A DNA stretch of 64,000 bases from contig NC_090128.1 of the NCBI RefSeq assembly GCF_040581485.1, forward strand, positions 24,582,931 to 24,646,930, in the 5' to 3' direction. The notes beneath the pieces are model-generated. The model made no database searches and was not told the DNA's origin. It worked only from the letters and a program-made list of their open reading frames with translations. A program made the translations under genes and the position numbers. Below are positions 27,362 to 41,572 of this stretch, in pieces. Source of the stretch: Linepithema humile (lineage: Eukaryota > Arthropoda > Insecta > Hymenoptera > Formicidae). Every line of letters starts with the position of its first letter. Position 1 is the first letter of the stretch.

Positions 27362-30300
27362 GTAAGATTACGCTTTCCAGCAACACTATCGTGACGAATT
27401 ATTTATTGAAAATCGCAACAAAGTTGCAGTATTTCCTTTGTCATAACAATTAGAGCGTATTTCTGATTAAGGATCGTAATCGTAATAGAACGTGCAAAAT
27501 ATTTGAAATCTGCAAAAGAAGAGAAATTACAATTAAAATAAGAAAGAAATCTTTAAAAACTTTTTCTGAAATGTTAAAATAAAAAGGACCGCGTTCTTTC
27601 GCATTTGTTTTCTTTCGTGTATTTTGTTATTTTTAGCCTCTCTTCCGTTCATTTTTTAATTTTATAGAGTTTCTTCGAAACTAATCACTCTTTCATCTAT
27701 TAGAACGCATATTGAATTCGAAATATTCGTGCACAAGGACGCGTGACGGTTAAAAAATAACGACAAATAGAGACAATGTACAAGCTCGCATACGCGTCAC
27801 GTAGCGCGCATTGTCTACGGCACGGTGGCACTTGTTATATAAGCCATTCAAGGTGGCATGATCACGTTACTCAAAGGTGCGCCCGCGTAGCTCATCCTGT
27901 TCTTTCATTAATAATGATCCTCGACACGGTTCTTCGGCCGCCTTCGAAGCGCGCCTAACGGTGCCTTCTAGAATTTCATGAAATTCTTCGCCTTCGGCTT
28001 TTGCTGTCTCCTTTTACTGAATTTTCTGCGCGCGCGAATTCGTATACGCGAATACCTTCGATCCGCGTACCGCAAAATTATGACACTACGTTGAACCCTC
28101 TGAGAAAAATTTTCATCGGTTTTGCGGAGAGATAGATTTAGAAGGCAATCGCTCCATTAAACTTGCGATTGCCTTCTAACTCTGTTTTCGTCATCGTAGC
28201 GAAAAATTGGTTTCAAATTCAATATTGATAGAGTATCCAATTGAATAAAATAAAGTAAATAAATAACTTCATACTTGATACATATAACTGAAAAATAAAA
28301 ATATAAATAAAAATTTATATTTACGAGTAGCAATATTTAAATGATAACAAAATAAGTACTGAGTGTTGAATCAGAAATTATATGCAAAACTGATATATAT
28401 ACATATATATCTTTGCAAAATTTTGAGTTTGATTTTTAAAACAAATTACTTAATTGTAAATAATAAATAATAAAAGCAGAAACTTAATATAGGTAGCAGA
28501 TTGAATGGATACTATTCATCATAAAATCGTTAAGCTAGATAAAGATAAAAAAACTGACGTCAGACTTATTGATGTAACGCGGAAGTGAAAGACAAGACTG
28601 TGCAATTTATGCATAATGATCATCAATTCGTTCCGTTGTAAATGCTACTTGCTTAATTGAGCGACAGTTATATTGAACTAGTTACGCCTACGTATCGATT
28701 TGCAGATTCTGTTTAAAAATATCGCCGATAACAGACCCTCGGTCGATTACTTCAATTCCAGTTCTGATCGAACATACAACTGTTGAAAATACAACTACAA
28801 TCGACAAACTAAAATCTATTTTTATAATGCTTCAATTTATAGTTAATGATTTTTGATAATTTACCATTAGAGAAGTAATCTGATTTGATTGTTTTTTTAA
28901 ATAAAATATACGCTAATAAATAATTTAGAAAAAACAATATAGAAAGTTTATGCACTTGGTATATAAAATATAAGTTTTTGATATTGAAAATTTTTAAACT
29001 ATAATTTAAAGTAATAATCTAATAAAAGGAAAATATCGTGTTTCAGTGAATCATTTTTTAAGCGACGTATCAATTTGTGCTTTGTTATTCCGTTGTAATC
29101 ATTATACAACCTGAAAGTTTGTGAAAGTAGATATCATGTCGAGAGAAAGATACAATTATAGAATGCCTGCGTATAGCGATGTAATTAAGATCGTATTGTC
29201 TTCCAAGTAATTTATTATCTCGAAAGTTTCGGAGTAATCTTAAAAACGGATAGATTGGCGCTTCATATTACAACGTTTCGATCTCTCCGCTGGAATCCTA
29301 TTAAAGAATTATGTAATGCCGATGATTATGATGTTCTGATACAAATTGGGTATAATCTTGATTATATAATATGATTTTCATCATATAATAAAAATTAAAA
29401 TATTGGTTGTAGCAAGTAGCTATTCGCCGTTTCTCTGTTTTTCGCATCTTTTAATCGATGCAATTACAAAATCAATATAGAACTTGATTTACTCTTTTCG
29501 TGTCCGTTTCTCGTGTATCAATTCTCCTCAAATCGGTGCAATTTTGTAACAAAGATCCAGGCCCCACCCGATAATATATCGTGCCAATTTATTGGCTAGC
29601 ATAGTGCCGAAAGATAATGTAATGACGTTTTTAATGGACTAGTTCAGACGATATAGCATAGGACCATTTCAAAGAATTGCAAGGGTGCGCCGTTATACAG
29701 GATACGAATCATTATTTATTTAGAACAATCGCAAGGGAGAATCGGACGTATTGAAACTAGTAGATAGTCTAAAAGATTGTTTGTGATGCTTCCAATATTG
29801 GCGTGTATCATTAAAAAATTTATTTCAAAAAAATTTAAAGTAACATACAAACAAAAATTGAAAAGCAATTTGTTCCACAAATTAATAAAAAAACTACTAT
29901 ACCATTTAAGTAAAACATAAAAATCAATGATTCTAGTTATTTTGATTATAATTAACAATAAGTCAGGTCACAAAATTAATGCGTTCAAAAAAATTACTAA
30001 GTAAAAAATTATGATATTTAAAAATGTCACAAATATTTAAAATATGGTAATTTAGATTTCTTTTCAGCATAAAAATTACCGGCAAAGACAAAATAAATAT
30101 TTGTTTTTGAAAATGTATATTTATGTATATTATTTCTTAATTATTACGCAAGTGTTCTCCAACAGTTTACTAAAAAATATGCAAGTTCCAAAAATTTACT
30201 AAAAATACTTGTGCCACGTAGAAATAATAAATTTAGATATATTTCTCTTAAGAAATAATACGATATAAACGACTTAAAGTCTAAGCATTTGCAAATCTAC

Positions 30301-33300
30301 CAAAAATCTGGCGCTAATCTGCCTTACACGATTAATCCGCAATTACACGAGAATTAATTTCCGCCAAGCAATCCACAAATCATTTATCGCCAAAGCCAAT
30401 CTTGCACTACGTACGTACATCATATCCACAGTCAATGGCACGGCGTGGCCCGCCATCTGAATTATCTCGACTATCTAGACCGTATTGATCGTGGCCTAAG
30501 CAGCTGTAGCTGCTCTGACAGTAACGTTGGGGCGGCCGCACGGAAAACACACGTGCTACACGAGCAACGACGCTAGTCGGGCTTAGCGTTCCCATCAATA
30601 GTCAAAGAAAATCGTCAAAATTGAATAGACACAACGATCTAGCGGATCGCACGGATGACTTCCGGTTGTTTTACTGGGGGGGCGGGAGTGTCTGGACCAC
30701 GCTTCCGTTCAGTGCGAGACGCGTCGCGGAAATTCCCGCCGTCAGAAGGTTCGATGAATTTCGCTCGGCTTGATCGTGACCGATCGGCTTTACTTGGACG
30801 TGTGCGGAAATAGATCTCGCTTGACGAGTCACGCTCGTTTTTACCCCTTTTACGGTCTTTTACGCTCATGTGATAAGTGAAAGGTTCTGTGGCTATCAGG
30901 GTTGATTCTGTTGTATCGCTTACCGCGGAAGTGGCTTTGGAGTCGATGGCTTGTTGTGTTGTTATCGAAGGTTATTGAATGCTGGTGTGGTAATTGTGCT
31001 AACTCTATATTTTTCTTCATTAATAAAAAATTATTCTTGTTTTTATCTAACATACTTTGAAATACTTGAAACAGTTTGAAAGAATTTATAACGAGCACTT
31101 TTCATTATTATTTTCATTAATCAGTTTGATAAATCGTACATATTATTTTGTCCTTGTCACTTCTATATTCAGTATATATTTGAGTTATTTGCTCTAAAAC
31201 ATACGTTAGTCTAAAGTTTGCTTCATAATATTCGAAATGCATGATTACACAATTATGTATCCTAATTCTCGAAATATTTTTTATCACAAAAAATAGTAAA
31301 AAAAGTTAAAAATATTTAAACATAAATTCAACTTTATATGACTGAAATATGCGTTTATAAATCTTTTTCAAAGATAATTCTAATAAGTTCAATTCACAAA
31401 AATATTATTTCCAAAGTAATTCTGCAATTAATATAAAAATTGTTTAACAGTTTAAGAAATATTTTATTATTTTTTATGTTTATAACTGTTTTTGATTGAT
31501 ATTTGAGAGTCCTCTGCCAGCAAAGCTATATGTTACAGACATGAATTTATTTTATCACTGTACGCAGCTGGCATAAAACAGCAATGTCTCATAATATATT
31601 TGCATTCGAAACTAGATAAGTAAACATCACACCGTATGCATAAAATGCATAAAGCTCGCGTGTAATAATTTTTTGCGATAAAACTTTTAGTTGATTGTAA
31701 AAACTCTGCAAGTAAACAATCAAATGCTCATACTTAGTGTTCAAAATATTTTCTCCAATAAAAATTTTGGTTAATGGCACGTTTTGCCACAAAGAGGAAA
31801 AGTTACTTTCGAGTTAGCGCACTCGATCGCAAGCATTTTTTCTGAAAAGCGTTGAAAATGCAAGACAACAAAGAGATGATCGTGTAAGTGCGAGGGTAAA
31901 GAGCCTACGGTCGATTATCGTTCATCTCGTCGAGTGCTTATCGCATCTTCCAGTGGGGAAAGCACTGAGGGGGAAGAGGAGGTAGAGAAATTCCTCCTTT
32001 CCTCGGGCTTTACGAAAGATACGCGCGGGTTACATAACTTATATGATATTCTAGTAAATATCACGCATTTCTCGAAACGCTCTTTGGATCGTTTAAAATA
32101 TATCATATTGTTGCTGTTATCGCGTGTAAGCTCAAAAGTCACATTTGCAGCATTTTATGCTTTATTATAGTAAATAACTTAATTACGAATCCGCATTTAT
32201 ATCTCAGTGTTGATTTATTTAAATTAAAAATTTAAATTCATTCCAAATCAGTCAAAAGATTCACAGTCCAGAGAAATCGCGAAAGTAGTTCTATGGCAAC
32301 TTTTACATATTTACATAGTCAGAAATGCATACTTATAGATGTCAGGAAAACGTGACGTTAGATAAGATTACATATAAATGTAAATTTTTATTTTACTTTC
32401 AAAATACGCTCGTATAAAATGCACATATAGAGTTAATAGTCAGTATAGTACGTTTGGCTTAAGAAATGTCACTGGTACGCTGCGTGCCAAGTCCACGTGA
32501 TACGACATGTTCGAATTCTCGGCATTCACGATCACGTTTCAGTTTCGACAATATCGGCGGTAGGAAATTACGTTCCGCTCTCTCAATATCCATGTCATCT
32601 CATAGTTTCCACATTTTTCTCTTTCTTTTTTATCATTAAGTTGACGCTAATTCGATGACATAATACTTCCACGTGTGCTAATTGCACAGTACTAATTGAC
32701 GTTCAAATTATTGAGTGATAATAATAGTTGCTGTGCAGTGTGGTGAAAATGTGTGCTCAATCGTATATGTGTGTAAAAATAAAAATCCTGAATAGTTCGA
32801 TCGTTACGATATTAATATAAAAATTATATAACGATATCGTTGCATAAATTACATCATAAATCGATTTTGTTCTTTTTTTCAAATTGCATTAGTTGTAAAT
32901 ATATAAAAATAACTTTACAACATGCAAAAAATTATTTCTAATAATTATACCTAAAGAATAATAGTATTTAAATAATGGAAAATGTACTTAAATGAAATTT
33001 TAATAGTGTCTATTTCTTATTAATGTTAAAATTGCAGATATAATATAAGAATAATAAAATAAGATTATATGCTAATTAAATATTTCCACGAGAGAACATT
33101 TCGCTTTTGTTCAGAACAATAATTAACATCGCAGAATTTGCGTAACCAAACCTCTCTATAATTAACGTGTGCTTCATGCGTTTAGCTGCGAAAGACATTC
33201 TTTTCATCGCATCGTTTCTCTCGTCCTTGTATCGCTCAAATTGCGCGTGACTGCAACGTTGTTCACAAATCTTATCAGCAGCTGTTTACTAGTAGATATG

Positions 33301-33543
33301 CAATAAAAGCTAGTCGTTTTGTAAAGCCCATGAGCTAAAGTCAACCTACTGGAAAAAAATTAGAAAAAAAAACTTTTAAGAAATATTGAAAAAGTGAACT
33401 GAATATTATTGGCGCATGAAGAATCGTTATAATTGTGGCAAAAGATATGTCGATAAAAAGTGCGTTGGCTCTGTTTGTGTTCGTTAATCAATTCAATTGA
33501 ATAACGTATTAATACTCCGGGGTCATCGTGAGGGTTAATCGCA
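27362..33543. other. Probable EML 5' intronic/upstream DNA, no further exon recognised
   Basis: Mostly AT-rich. It contains a perfect 15-bp hairpin at 28138-28179, CpG-rich patches at about 27.75-28.1 and 30.4-30.9 kb, and no domain-bearing frame. The 30.4-30.9 kb patch has a charged minus-strand frame that I regard as compositional. Confidence 0.45.
28138..28179. repeat. Perfect short hairpin
   Basis: TTAGAAGGCAATCGC is followed 12 nt later by its exact complement, giving a 15-bp stem without mismatch. The stem is too short for a typical insect pre-miRNA and does not extend beyond these bases. Confidence 0.85.
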
Positions 33544-36500
33544 ATGTCCACGCCGGACACGATGGATACCATCGACGAAGCGGAACAAGCGTGGCGTGAG
33601 TACAAAAATAATTCGCTATTTTTTTAGATACCGCCTACGCAGATCGTAAAAAATCGCGTATGACTTTGCCATAAATTCTTGGACAAAGTCGCCTTCTATT
33701 GATAGAAATCCAGTCTAATAATATAATAAATAAAGAGAGATTTGACAAAGGAATATATTTTTCTTTTAAAACAGCGTTGTGAAATATCATATAATGTATA
33801 AATAGAGCACCACAAAAAATAGTTTAAATTTAATTTTATAATATTTAACTAAAAATTATAAATTCAAAAATTTTTTTTGTAGCACAGTTATGTAGTAGAA
33901 TTACAAAAATAGCTCTCAATTGTCGACATTTTGATAGATCGGCCCACACTTATTGTAATAATGATTAATTGCCGATCGATGTAACAGCTTACCATAAATA
34001 TGTAAACGTAGTGATGATTTATCGAAAACTTGACTTCCGGATGCCAACTTTCGTTTAATATATTCCATGAATTGTAAATCGGACAACGCGATACGACAGA
34101 AAATTGTGCGACAGCATTTTTTTTTTCTTGTTCCTTGCGCTGTTGGCGAATATGAAGTATGGAAGATTCAGCCGATAGGCATGCAAAATTAAACGCTCGA
34201 CACGCATGCACAATTCATAAGTTGGTACCACGTGGTTCGGCCGTATCGGTCAACACCGGCAAAAAAAGTTCAAGTTTTATCTCAACCGCGTGTAGAATCC
34301 TGACCTAGTTTCCTTCATTTCTGTGTGAAGAAGTTCGTAAGCGGACATTTCCTTGACGCGCTAGATACATAAGCAAATACATCGCGTGCTTTCTCGTTAC
34401 CAACTGACCTGTATTATATCGCCATAATATTTAGATATGCCCGCATGTAAGGCATTATAGGTAAATTGTAAATGTTATCATGTCAGTCTCGGGGTTTGGT
34501 TAGTATCGTGCGATTGATAAGATCAATATTGATGTGTGTTTAGCAGTACCATGTTCTTTTTACAGTATAATAAGTATTGAGAGAAACATATTTGTAGTAA
34601 AAAAATATTACAGATTTTAATATTTTTCCTCGACATTGCAAAGAAATAAATGTGTAGAATATAAAAATCAACATTATTATATTTTATGCACATGTAAGTT
34701 TCATTCTCAAAACTGACAAATCTTCTTTGCAACGGTTTTCTTCTTATCATATAAAATTACTGATTATTTTAATATTTGATAAAAACTTGAGTTTAATTAT
34801 GTAAGCATATTTTAAACTAAGTTTGCTCTCCTTTATTCTGCAAAAACAGAATTATAAATTACATTCGTTAAATCGAAGTTCTGGGAAATCTTGTTAAGAG
34901 GCTTAAAGAAGTTTGGTTCAGGGTTCATTTCTGCAAAGGGCGGAACTATCAAAGCCAATTTAACTGTGTTCCTGCAACGTAGTAAATGGAAACTTTCTTT
35001 TACAGATGAGATGCTGGAGTGCGAGACCGGATCTCTTTTGGGCAGAGTAGCGGACCTCGAAAGGCAATCCTTGGCGCAGAGGGACGAGATAGTTTGTCTT
35101 CGCGCCACTCTGGCGGATGCCCTAAGGCGAATCGCCCAGCTCGAAGGAAGAGAAAAACGGGAGGATGAAAGAAACGAGAGGAGAAACGAGAGAATAGTGT
35201 CCTCGCCTTTAAGAAACGGCCATGTGCCTCTCAGGAGTAAGTTGGCAAAGTTATATATCGATCATAGAAGCTCGCTAACGACCAATGTTGCGGCGCTGTC
35301 CTTAATCTCTTATAATTCTAGTTTATGAATCCAATATTTTCAATATATCGCTATTTATTTCAAACTGATGAGCGTTGTGAAGTTTTTAACAATATCGGAT
35401 TTAAATCATTGAAATGGCTCATATTGTTTCGTTCACAATAAAGAAAAGAAAGCTGATTAGATTTATCGATATATGACTCGTAAACGATCATCGGATTAGC
35501 CGCACCTTCAGTGCTATCGTAACGAGGCCACAAATGCGCACTCTATTTCTCGTGGTAATCGCCAAATGAATATTTCAGCTGTTCTATTATTGTATTATAT
35601 TGTAGTGATGCAATAATGAAATCGAATTTCAATCAATCACTCGCGCATAATTTGACTCGATATTACATACATTATTTCTATTAAATTTCTATTAAAAACA
35701 TATTTTCATATTTAAAAAATTTCATTATATCTCAAAACTTTTAGCTGTTAATGAAAATTGTTTTCGATTTCACTGCTTTAATTGAGCTGGATTCAATTTC
35801 ATTTCTTTTTTCTGTGCATTTTAAATCCTTTCTTAACATTATTAAAATGGACACTTGTTATTTATTTTTTTCCATTTGAAATACTGATTATATCTGGTAC
35901 AAATATACCATTTTACCCTGACATATAATATCAGATCGTATTGAGAGAGATCGCGAAATGGATACATCGCAATGTTACGAGGCGCAATTAATACGTCGAC
36001 ATAAGTGCAAGCCGCGATCGCGCACGACATGCAATTTAAGTCAGGCGTGTATTTCCGGCGGACCTAAGCGCGGGTACTTCTAAAGTTTCGATCGTTACGA
36101 CAAGAATCGCGGATGCAAAGGAAGCCTCGCGAGATCGAGCATTCGTGCGTCTGGAAACGAAGCTCGAGCCGGGTGTTGTACCTGTTGACACGCGACGGCT
36201 TTAAGGTCACGTTTCTCGTTTCGCCCTGTACAGTAGAGAAACTCACTCACGAACGTGAATGGATTCGTAACTGTTTCTCGGTCTTCGGTATTCATGCAGC
36301 CCTTGAAAGAAGACAAGGTTCAAAGAATTCGGATCGGTACTTAAATTCGTACGAGACGAAAAGAAAAATATGTGACGTGCATCGAACGCCGTTTGAATAA
36401 TGTAAGATACACATTGAAAATAAAGATTGGTTAAAGTTTCATTCATTATTAAAACATCAGATAACTTGATAGAGACATCACATTTAATTATCTTTGATGG

Positions 36501-39500
36501 ATATAAAAAAAAATTGAGACATAAAAAAATATCAATAAATTTGATAGGAGCGTAAAGAGCCAACAGCCAGATATTCGTGCGAAGGTTATCGTGTATTAAT
36601 TTATAACCATTGAACAATACAATAAAAAACAAACGTCTCAGCCTGTCATCAGGCCTTTATCAATGTTATTACAAAATTCAATAAATACGCAACGCAAAAA
36701 TTAAATACATAAAACGAAGTAAAATTGACATAATAAACTGAAGAGTAGTTAAAACCACGTTAAACTGTAATAAAAAAGAGCCAAATGAGAAAATTCCCGT
36801 TACAAATTGAGCGCAAACCGAAAAACCAGAAAAAAGAAACAATTTTTACATACTTGTGTTAAACATAGTAGAAAGCTCGTCCACACAAGATGGAACGAGG
36901 TAGGAGAAAAAACTTAGAACCATATAATGTGATGGTTGAAACCTCAATGTACGTGATAGAATAACGATAAATTCAAGCGATGAAAGATTAGTGAGAGGGC
37001 GGTGGAGAAGGGGGGGGCGGAAAGAACAAAGAGTATGGAGGGGAGGGTATAAGTACCTAGGAGGGGAAGACAGGAATTAATATATGAAAAGAAAAACGCG
37101 CGATACAATTATAAAGGGGGAAACAAATTAATAATGGGGAGATAAGAGTCAGGTAACCGTTCTGTGTCATTTTGATTGTTCAAGCCTGCACGTTGTCTTT
37201 TTATGAACACCATTTCGGATATCAATTTCTTTCCATAAGAAGGTTCTCCGTCCAGAATTCTCACATTGTCCCAGTCAAAATCGTGAGAAAAATCCAATTT
37301 ATGTTTGGATATAACAGAGGGGGAACAGCTCTTTTTTATGTCATTCTTGTGTTCTTTGATTCTAGTATTAAGCTGTCTTTTTGTCTGACCCACGTAAGTT
37401 TTCTCACAATCTCGACATGATATCATGTAAACAACCTAACAATGTGAAAATTTATTTCAACTGTCTTTCCCCGTCCGTATGAATTGTGTTAGATTGTTAG
37501 GAATTGAACGAAGGAAGGATTGTTAGAAGTCTCCTTATCAAACTCGTCTAGCTTTTTTTCTATGCTTTTAATCAAGATTGTGGAGGTGTTGTCTTTATTT
37601 GCGAAAATAAAAGATTTTAACTCCATAGCCAGAAGCTTCAATTTAAAATTATCATGTTCAATTCCTAACAATCTAACACAATTCATACGGACGGGGAAAG
37701 ACAGTTGAAATAAATTTTCACATTGTCAGGTTGTTTACATGATATCATGTCGAGATTGTGAGAAAACTTACGTGGGTCAGACAAAAAGACAGCTTAATAC
37801 TAGAATCAAAGAACACAAGAATGACATAAAAAAGAGCTGTTCCCCCTCTGTTATATCCAAACATAAATTGGATTTTTCTCACGATTTTGACTGGGACAAT
37901 GTGAGAATTCTGGACGGAGAACCTTCTTATGGAAAGAAATTGATATCCGAAATGGTGTTCATAAAAAGACAACGTGCAGGCTTGAACAATCAAAATGACA
38001 CAGAACGGTTACCTGACTCTTATCTCCCCATTATTAATTTGTTTCCCCCTTTATAATTGTATCGCGCGTTTTTCTTTTCATATATTAATTCCTGTCTTCC
38101 CCTCCTAGGTACTTATACCCTCCCCTCCATACTCTTTGTTCTTTCCGCCCCCCCCTTCTCCACCGCCCTCTCACTAATCTTTCATCGCTTGAATTTATCG
38201 TTATTCTATCACGTACATTGAGGTTTCAACCATCACATTATATGGTTCTAAGTTTTTTCTCCTACCTCGTTCCATCTTGTGTGGACGAGCTTTCTACTAT
38301 GTTTAACACAAGTATGTAAAAATTGTTTCTTTTTTCTGGTTTTTCGGTTTGCGCTCAATTTGTAACGAGAATTTTCTCATTTGGCTCTTTTTTATTACAG
38401 TTTAACGTGGTTTTAACTACTCTTCAGTTTATTATGTCAATTTTACTTCGTTTTATGTATTTAATTTTGCGTTGCGTATTTATTGAATTTTGTAATAACA
38501 TTGATAAAGGCCTGATGACAGGCTGAAACGTTTGTTTTTTATTGTATTGTTCAATGGTTATAAATTAATACACGATAACCTTCGCACGAATATCTGGCTG
38601 TTGGCTCTTTACGCTCCTATCAAATTTATTGATTTTAACAATCAGAGCCTGATACATCTGTAATTTATAAAAAAATATTTTGAGCAAAAATGTAGATACT
38701 GCTATTTGGCGTTTACTTTTTACTCAATCGAATCGAGTTTCGTTACTATGATTCAGTTGGTTGCACGGAGAAAGGAATGTAATTGAAACGAAAATGGGAG
38801 AATCTTTGTTCCACGTTCATTAATTCTCTCGCGCAATCAAGATGCTCGCTCACGAACGCGAATAGTTTTCTAATTATTCTCTGTGTGCTGCATTCCCGCG
38901 ATCGAAAGCATGTGAATATTCCTCTACGTTTTCTCCCTCCCGCCAGATGATCTGCAGGAAATGAAAACGAGAACTGCTGACGTGCATAAATTACTACGCC
39001 GACAGCACACTTAGCTTTGCAATTGATGAACGCGGGGAAGCTCTAATACACGCGGAAGATACTCTGAAATCGCGCACCGTTATACCTGCTATTGAAACCC
39101 AATCGTGCGTTTGACGTTTTGCAACTATATTGCATATTATTCATACAATACTTGAAATCCAACGCGAAGAACAGAAGATCCGCGTATCTTTAAATTAATG
39201 CAACAAAGATTTTATATTAAATGTGTATAATTTACTTCAAAGACCTAATTTACTGGAGAAAACTATGCAAAACATAATATTCAAGATGACTTATTTTCAA
39301 GATGCATCAGAAGATTAGACGTCCGCGATAAAGCCTGTTTCTACGCTCACAAAATATCTCATGAAATATGTATAACATCATACTTTAAGAGCAAGGCATT
39401 AATATGTTGAAACACGTATGAATATATGCAAATACTGTTGCTCGACGTTTGATGTAAAATATAACAATCTTTTTCATCCGCTTGGAATAGCCCGAATGAG

Positions 39501-41540
39501 AGAAAAAGTTGTTTTCAGGTAGTCAAAATTCGGTGCCACAAAAGGACTTAAGGCTACGCCAGACCGGCGGACTCAGAAATTCCTCCTCTTCGGGATCGTC
39601 GCAGGATGTCCGCGATGCAACGTCCAGCCCGAGACGGCCTGTTAGCTATGTGCATCCCTCTCAGCTTCCTCAAAGGTGAAAGTCAATATCAAATGTCACA
39701 CTCACATTGTAAATTGTGTTTGACCTGAGCTAAAGATAAATTCAAGAAAAGGAAACTGGTTGACAGTTTTTTCGGTTACCGATAGATTAGCAAAAGCAGC
39801 TGTTTTCTTTCATGTCTTTTAAAAATGTCACGTCATTTTTTAACCATAAAGATTTTGCACATGTTTCGAAATATTTTCCAGCTGCATTCTCACTCTATTT
39901 TAGAAGCTTTTAGGAAACAGAGATTTGCATTTTATCTTTACATCAGCTAATTACTTTTCGTTTTAGGAGATCCGTCCATTATCAGTCAACAGGTTCTTTG
40001 CATTCGGATAGCCCGAGTAGTAGTAGTGTTTCTCCGGTGCCATCGCCAAGCCCTAGAGCTACACCACTGCCTGTTGCCAGGTAAGGAATCTAATAAACTC
40101 GATACAAATCAATTCACTACATGTTACATTGTTAGCAAAACCTTTTATGTCCCACAAAAGAGCAACCGAACTGAAGACGCTTACCATGAATATCTCGAAT
40201 GTAACAAACCCCTTCATAATGAATCGATTGTGTAGCAACTTAAATTATATTAACAGTTATTTTCGTTGCATTATTAATTGTGTTTGCGTGTACTATCGTA
40301 ATAGATATGCGCATGTATGTTCGTATATTCGTGTTATCGCCACGTTAATGAGCGCTCGCTATTAATTAGTAGCGATATATATTTCGATGTTGTTAGCGTT
40401 ATTATGATGTTATGTGACGCGTGGATGTATGCATGGCGTTGTTGTACGAGAATCTAATTCGATGTCTTAGATCGCCTACGGCAAGATCAAACGGACCGCC
40501 ACAAAGTAATCTAAGAAGAGCGAAGAGATGGTCGTCTACCGGCGATTTTACACATTCCCCGCAAAACCAGGGAAGCAACTCCCAGCTCGTCGGTACCAGG
40601 TTAGCTCGCAGCTAATAACGTAACAGTAAAACGCACCGTTTGCCTGCTATTTGTGATTTTGTTCACATTTCACTGATCACACGAGTTTAACTTTTTTTTT
40701 TTTGTTACACCGCCAGTTTTCTTGCTTCCTCTCTCGGGCGATCGAGCGCATTTTCCCGTCCAAGTCGCCGTCTCTAGCTGTGTGAAGTTAGCCCCCCAAT
40801 ATTAAAAAATTAAAAATTTTTTTTTTGCAAACGTTTGCCCATCGTTTGCCCACGAATGCCCCATCGAAATTTCCGTTTGCCCTCCTCTAGTTCAAAAGTT
40901 ATAGGCAAATCAATTTTGGGGGGCCAACTTCACATTGGCCCCCCAATATTAAAAGTTTTAAAATTTTTTTTTGCAAACGTTTGCCCATTGTTTGCCCACG
41001 AATGCCCCATCGAAATTTCCGTTTGCCCCCCTCTAGTTCAAAAGTTATAGGCAAATCAATTTTGGGGGGCCAACTTCACACTGGCCCCCCAATATTAAAA
41101 AATTAAAAATTTTTTTTGCAAACATTTGCCCATTGTTTGCCCACGAATGCCCCATCGAAATTTCCGTTTGCCCTCCTCTAGTTCTAAAGTTATAGGCAAA
41201 TCAATTATGGGGAAATCAACTTCACACTGGCTCTTCCATATTAAAAATTCGAAATTTTCTTTTTTTGCAAACGTTTACCCTCTAGTTCGAAAGTTATAGA
41301 CAATTGAATTTGAAAGGGGAGTCATCTTCACTTTGGTCCACATAATCTTGCTCATTTAAAATAAAAACTTTCCGAGTCATGAGTCGTCACTCTGAAGGCT
41401 GCTCGCGAGCAAGCTTTTGGCCAGACCTAGGTTACGCAATGGACGGGACTATGTGCCACCACTGCGCGCGCGCATGCACATTACGCATGCACGCACAGAA
41501 AGAGGGGGTGAAGAGTGGAGGGAGGAGGGAGGGAGGAAGA

Positions 41541-41572
<32 letters not shown>

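Larger units (their letters stand above)
36531..38633. mobile_element. Head-to-head inverted pair of Penelope-like element 3' ends
   Basis: Two nearly identical arms (36531-37509 and 37656-38633) are reverse complements around a 146-bp spacer. Each arm encodes the same 105-residue GIY-YIG type endonuclease segment: CRDCEKTYVGQTKRQLNTRIKEH, split here by position, minus strand 37109-37426 and plus strand 37739-38056. A cysteine-rich lead into YVGQT-R-L--RI-EH is characteristic of the endonuclease domain of Penelope-like retroelements. No reverse transcriptase domain is visible, so both copies are 5' truncated. The arms differ at a few bases, for example GAAAC versus GAGAC in the terminal hairpin region, and TAG versus CAG upstream of the endonuclease. 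The pair sits in the EML intron 35237-39518. Confidence 0.85.

Noticed and set aside
30639..30869. Charged minus-strand frame starting MSVKDRKRGK
   Set aside because: Arg/Ser/Lys-rich composition follows from the CpG-rich DNA; no domain or splice partner.
38508..38530. Hammerhead-ribozyme-like core (CTGATGA then GAAAC) at the Penelope terminus
   Set aside because: Penelope-like elements can carry hammerhead motifs, but only six bases separate the two boxes here, too few for stem II. The same bases form a simpler GCCTG/CAGGC hairpin with an ATGA loop. The mirrored copy has GAGAC instead of GAAAC.
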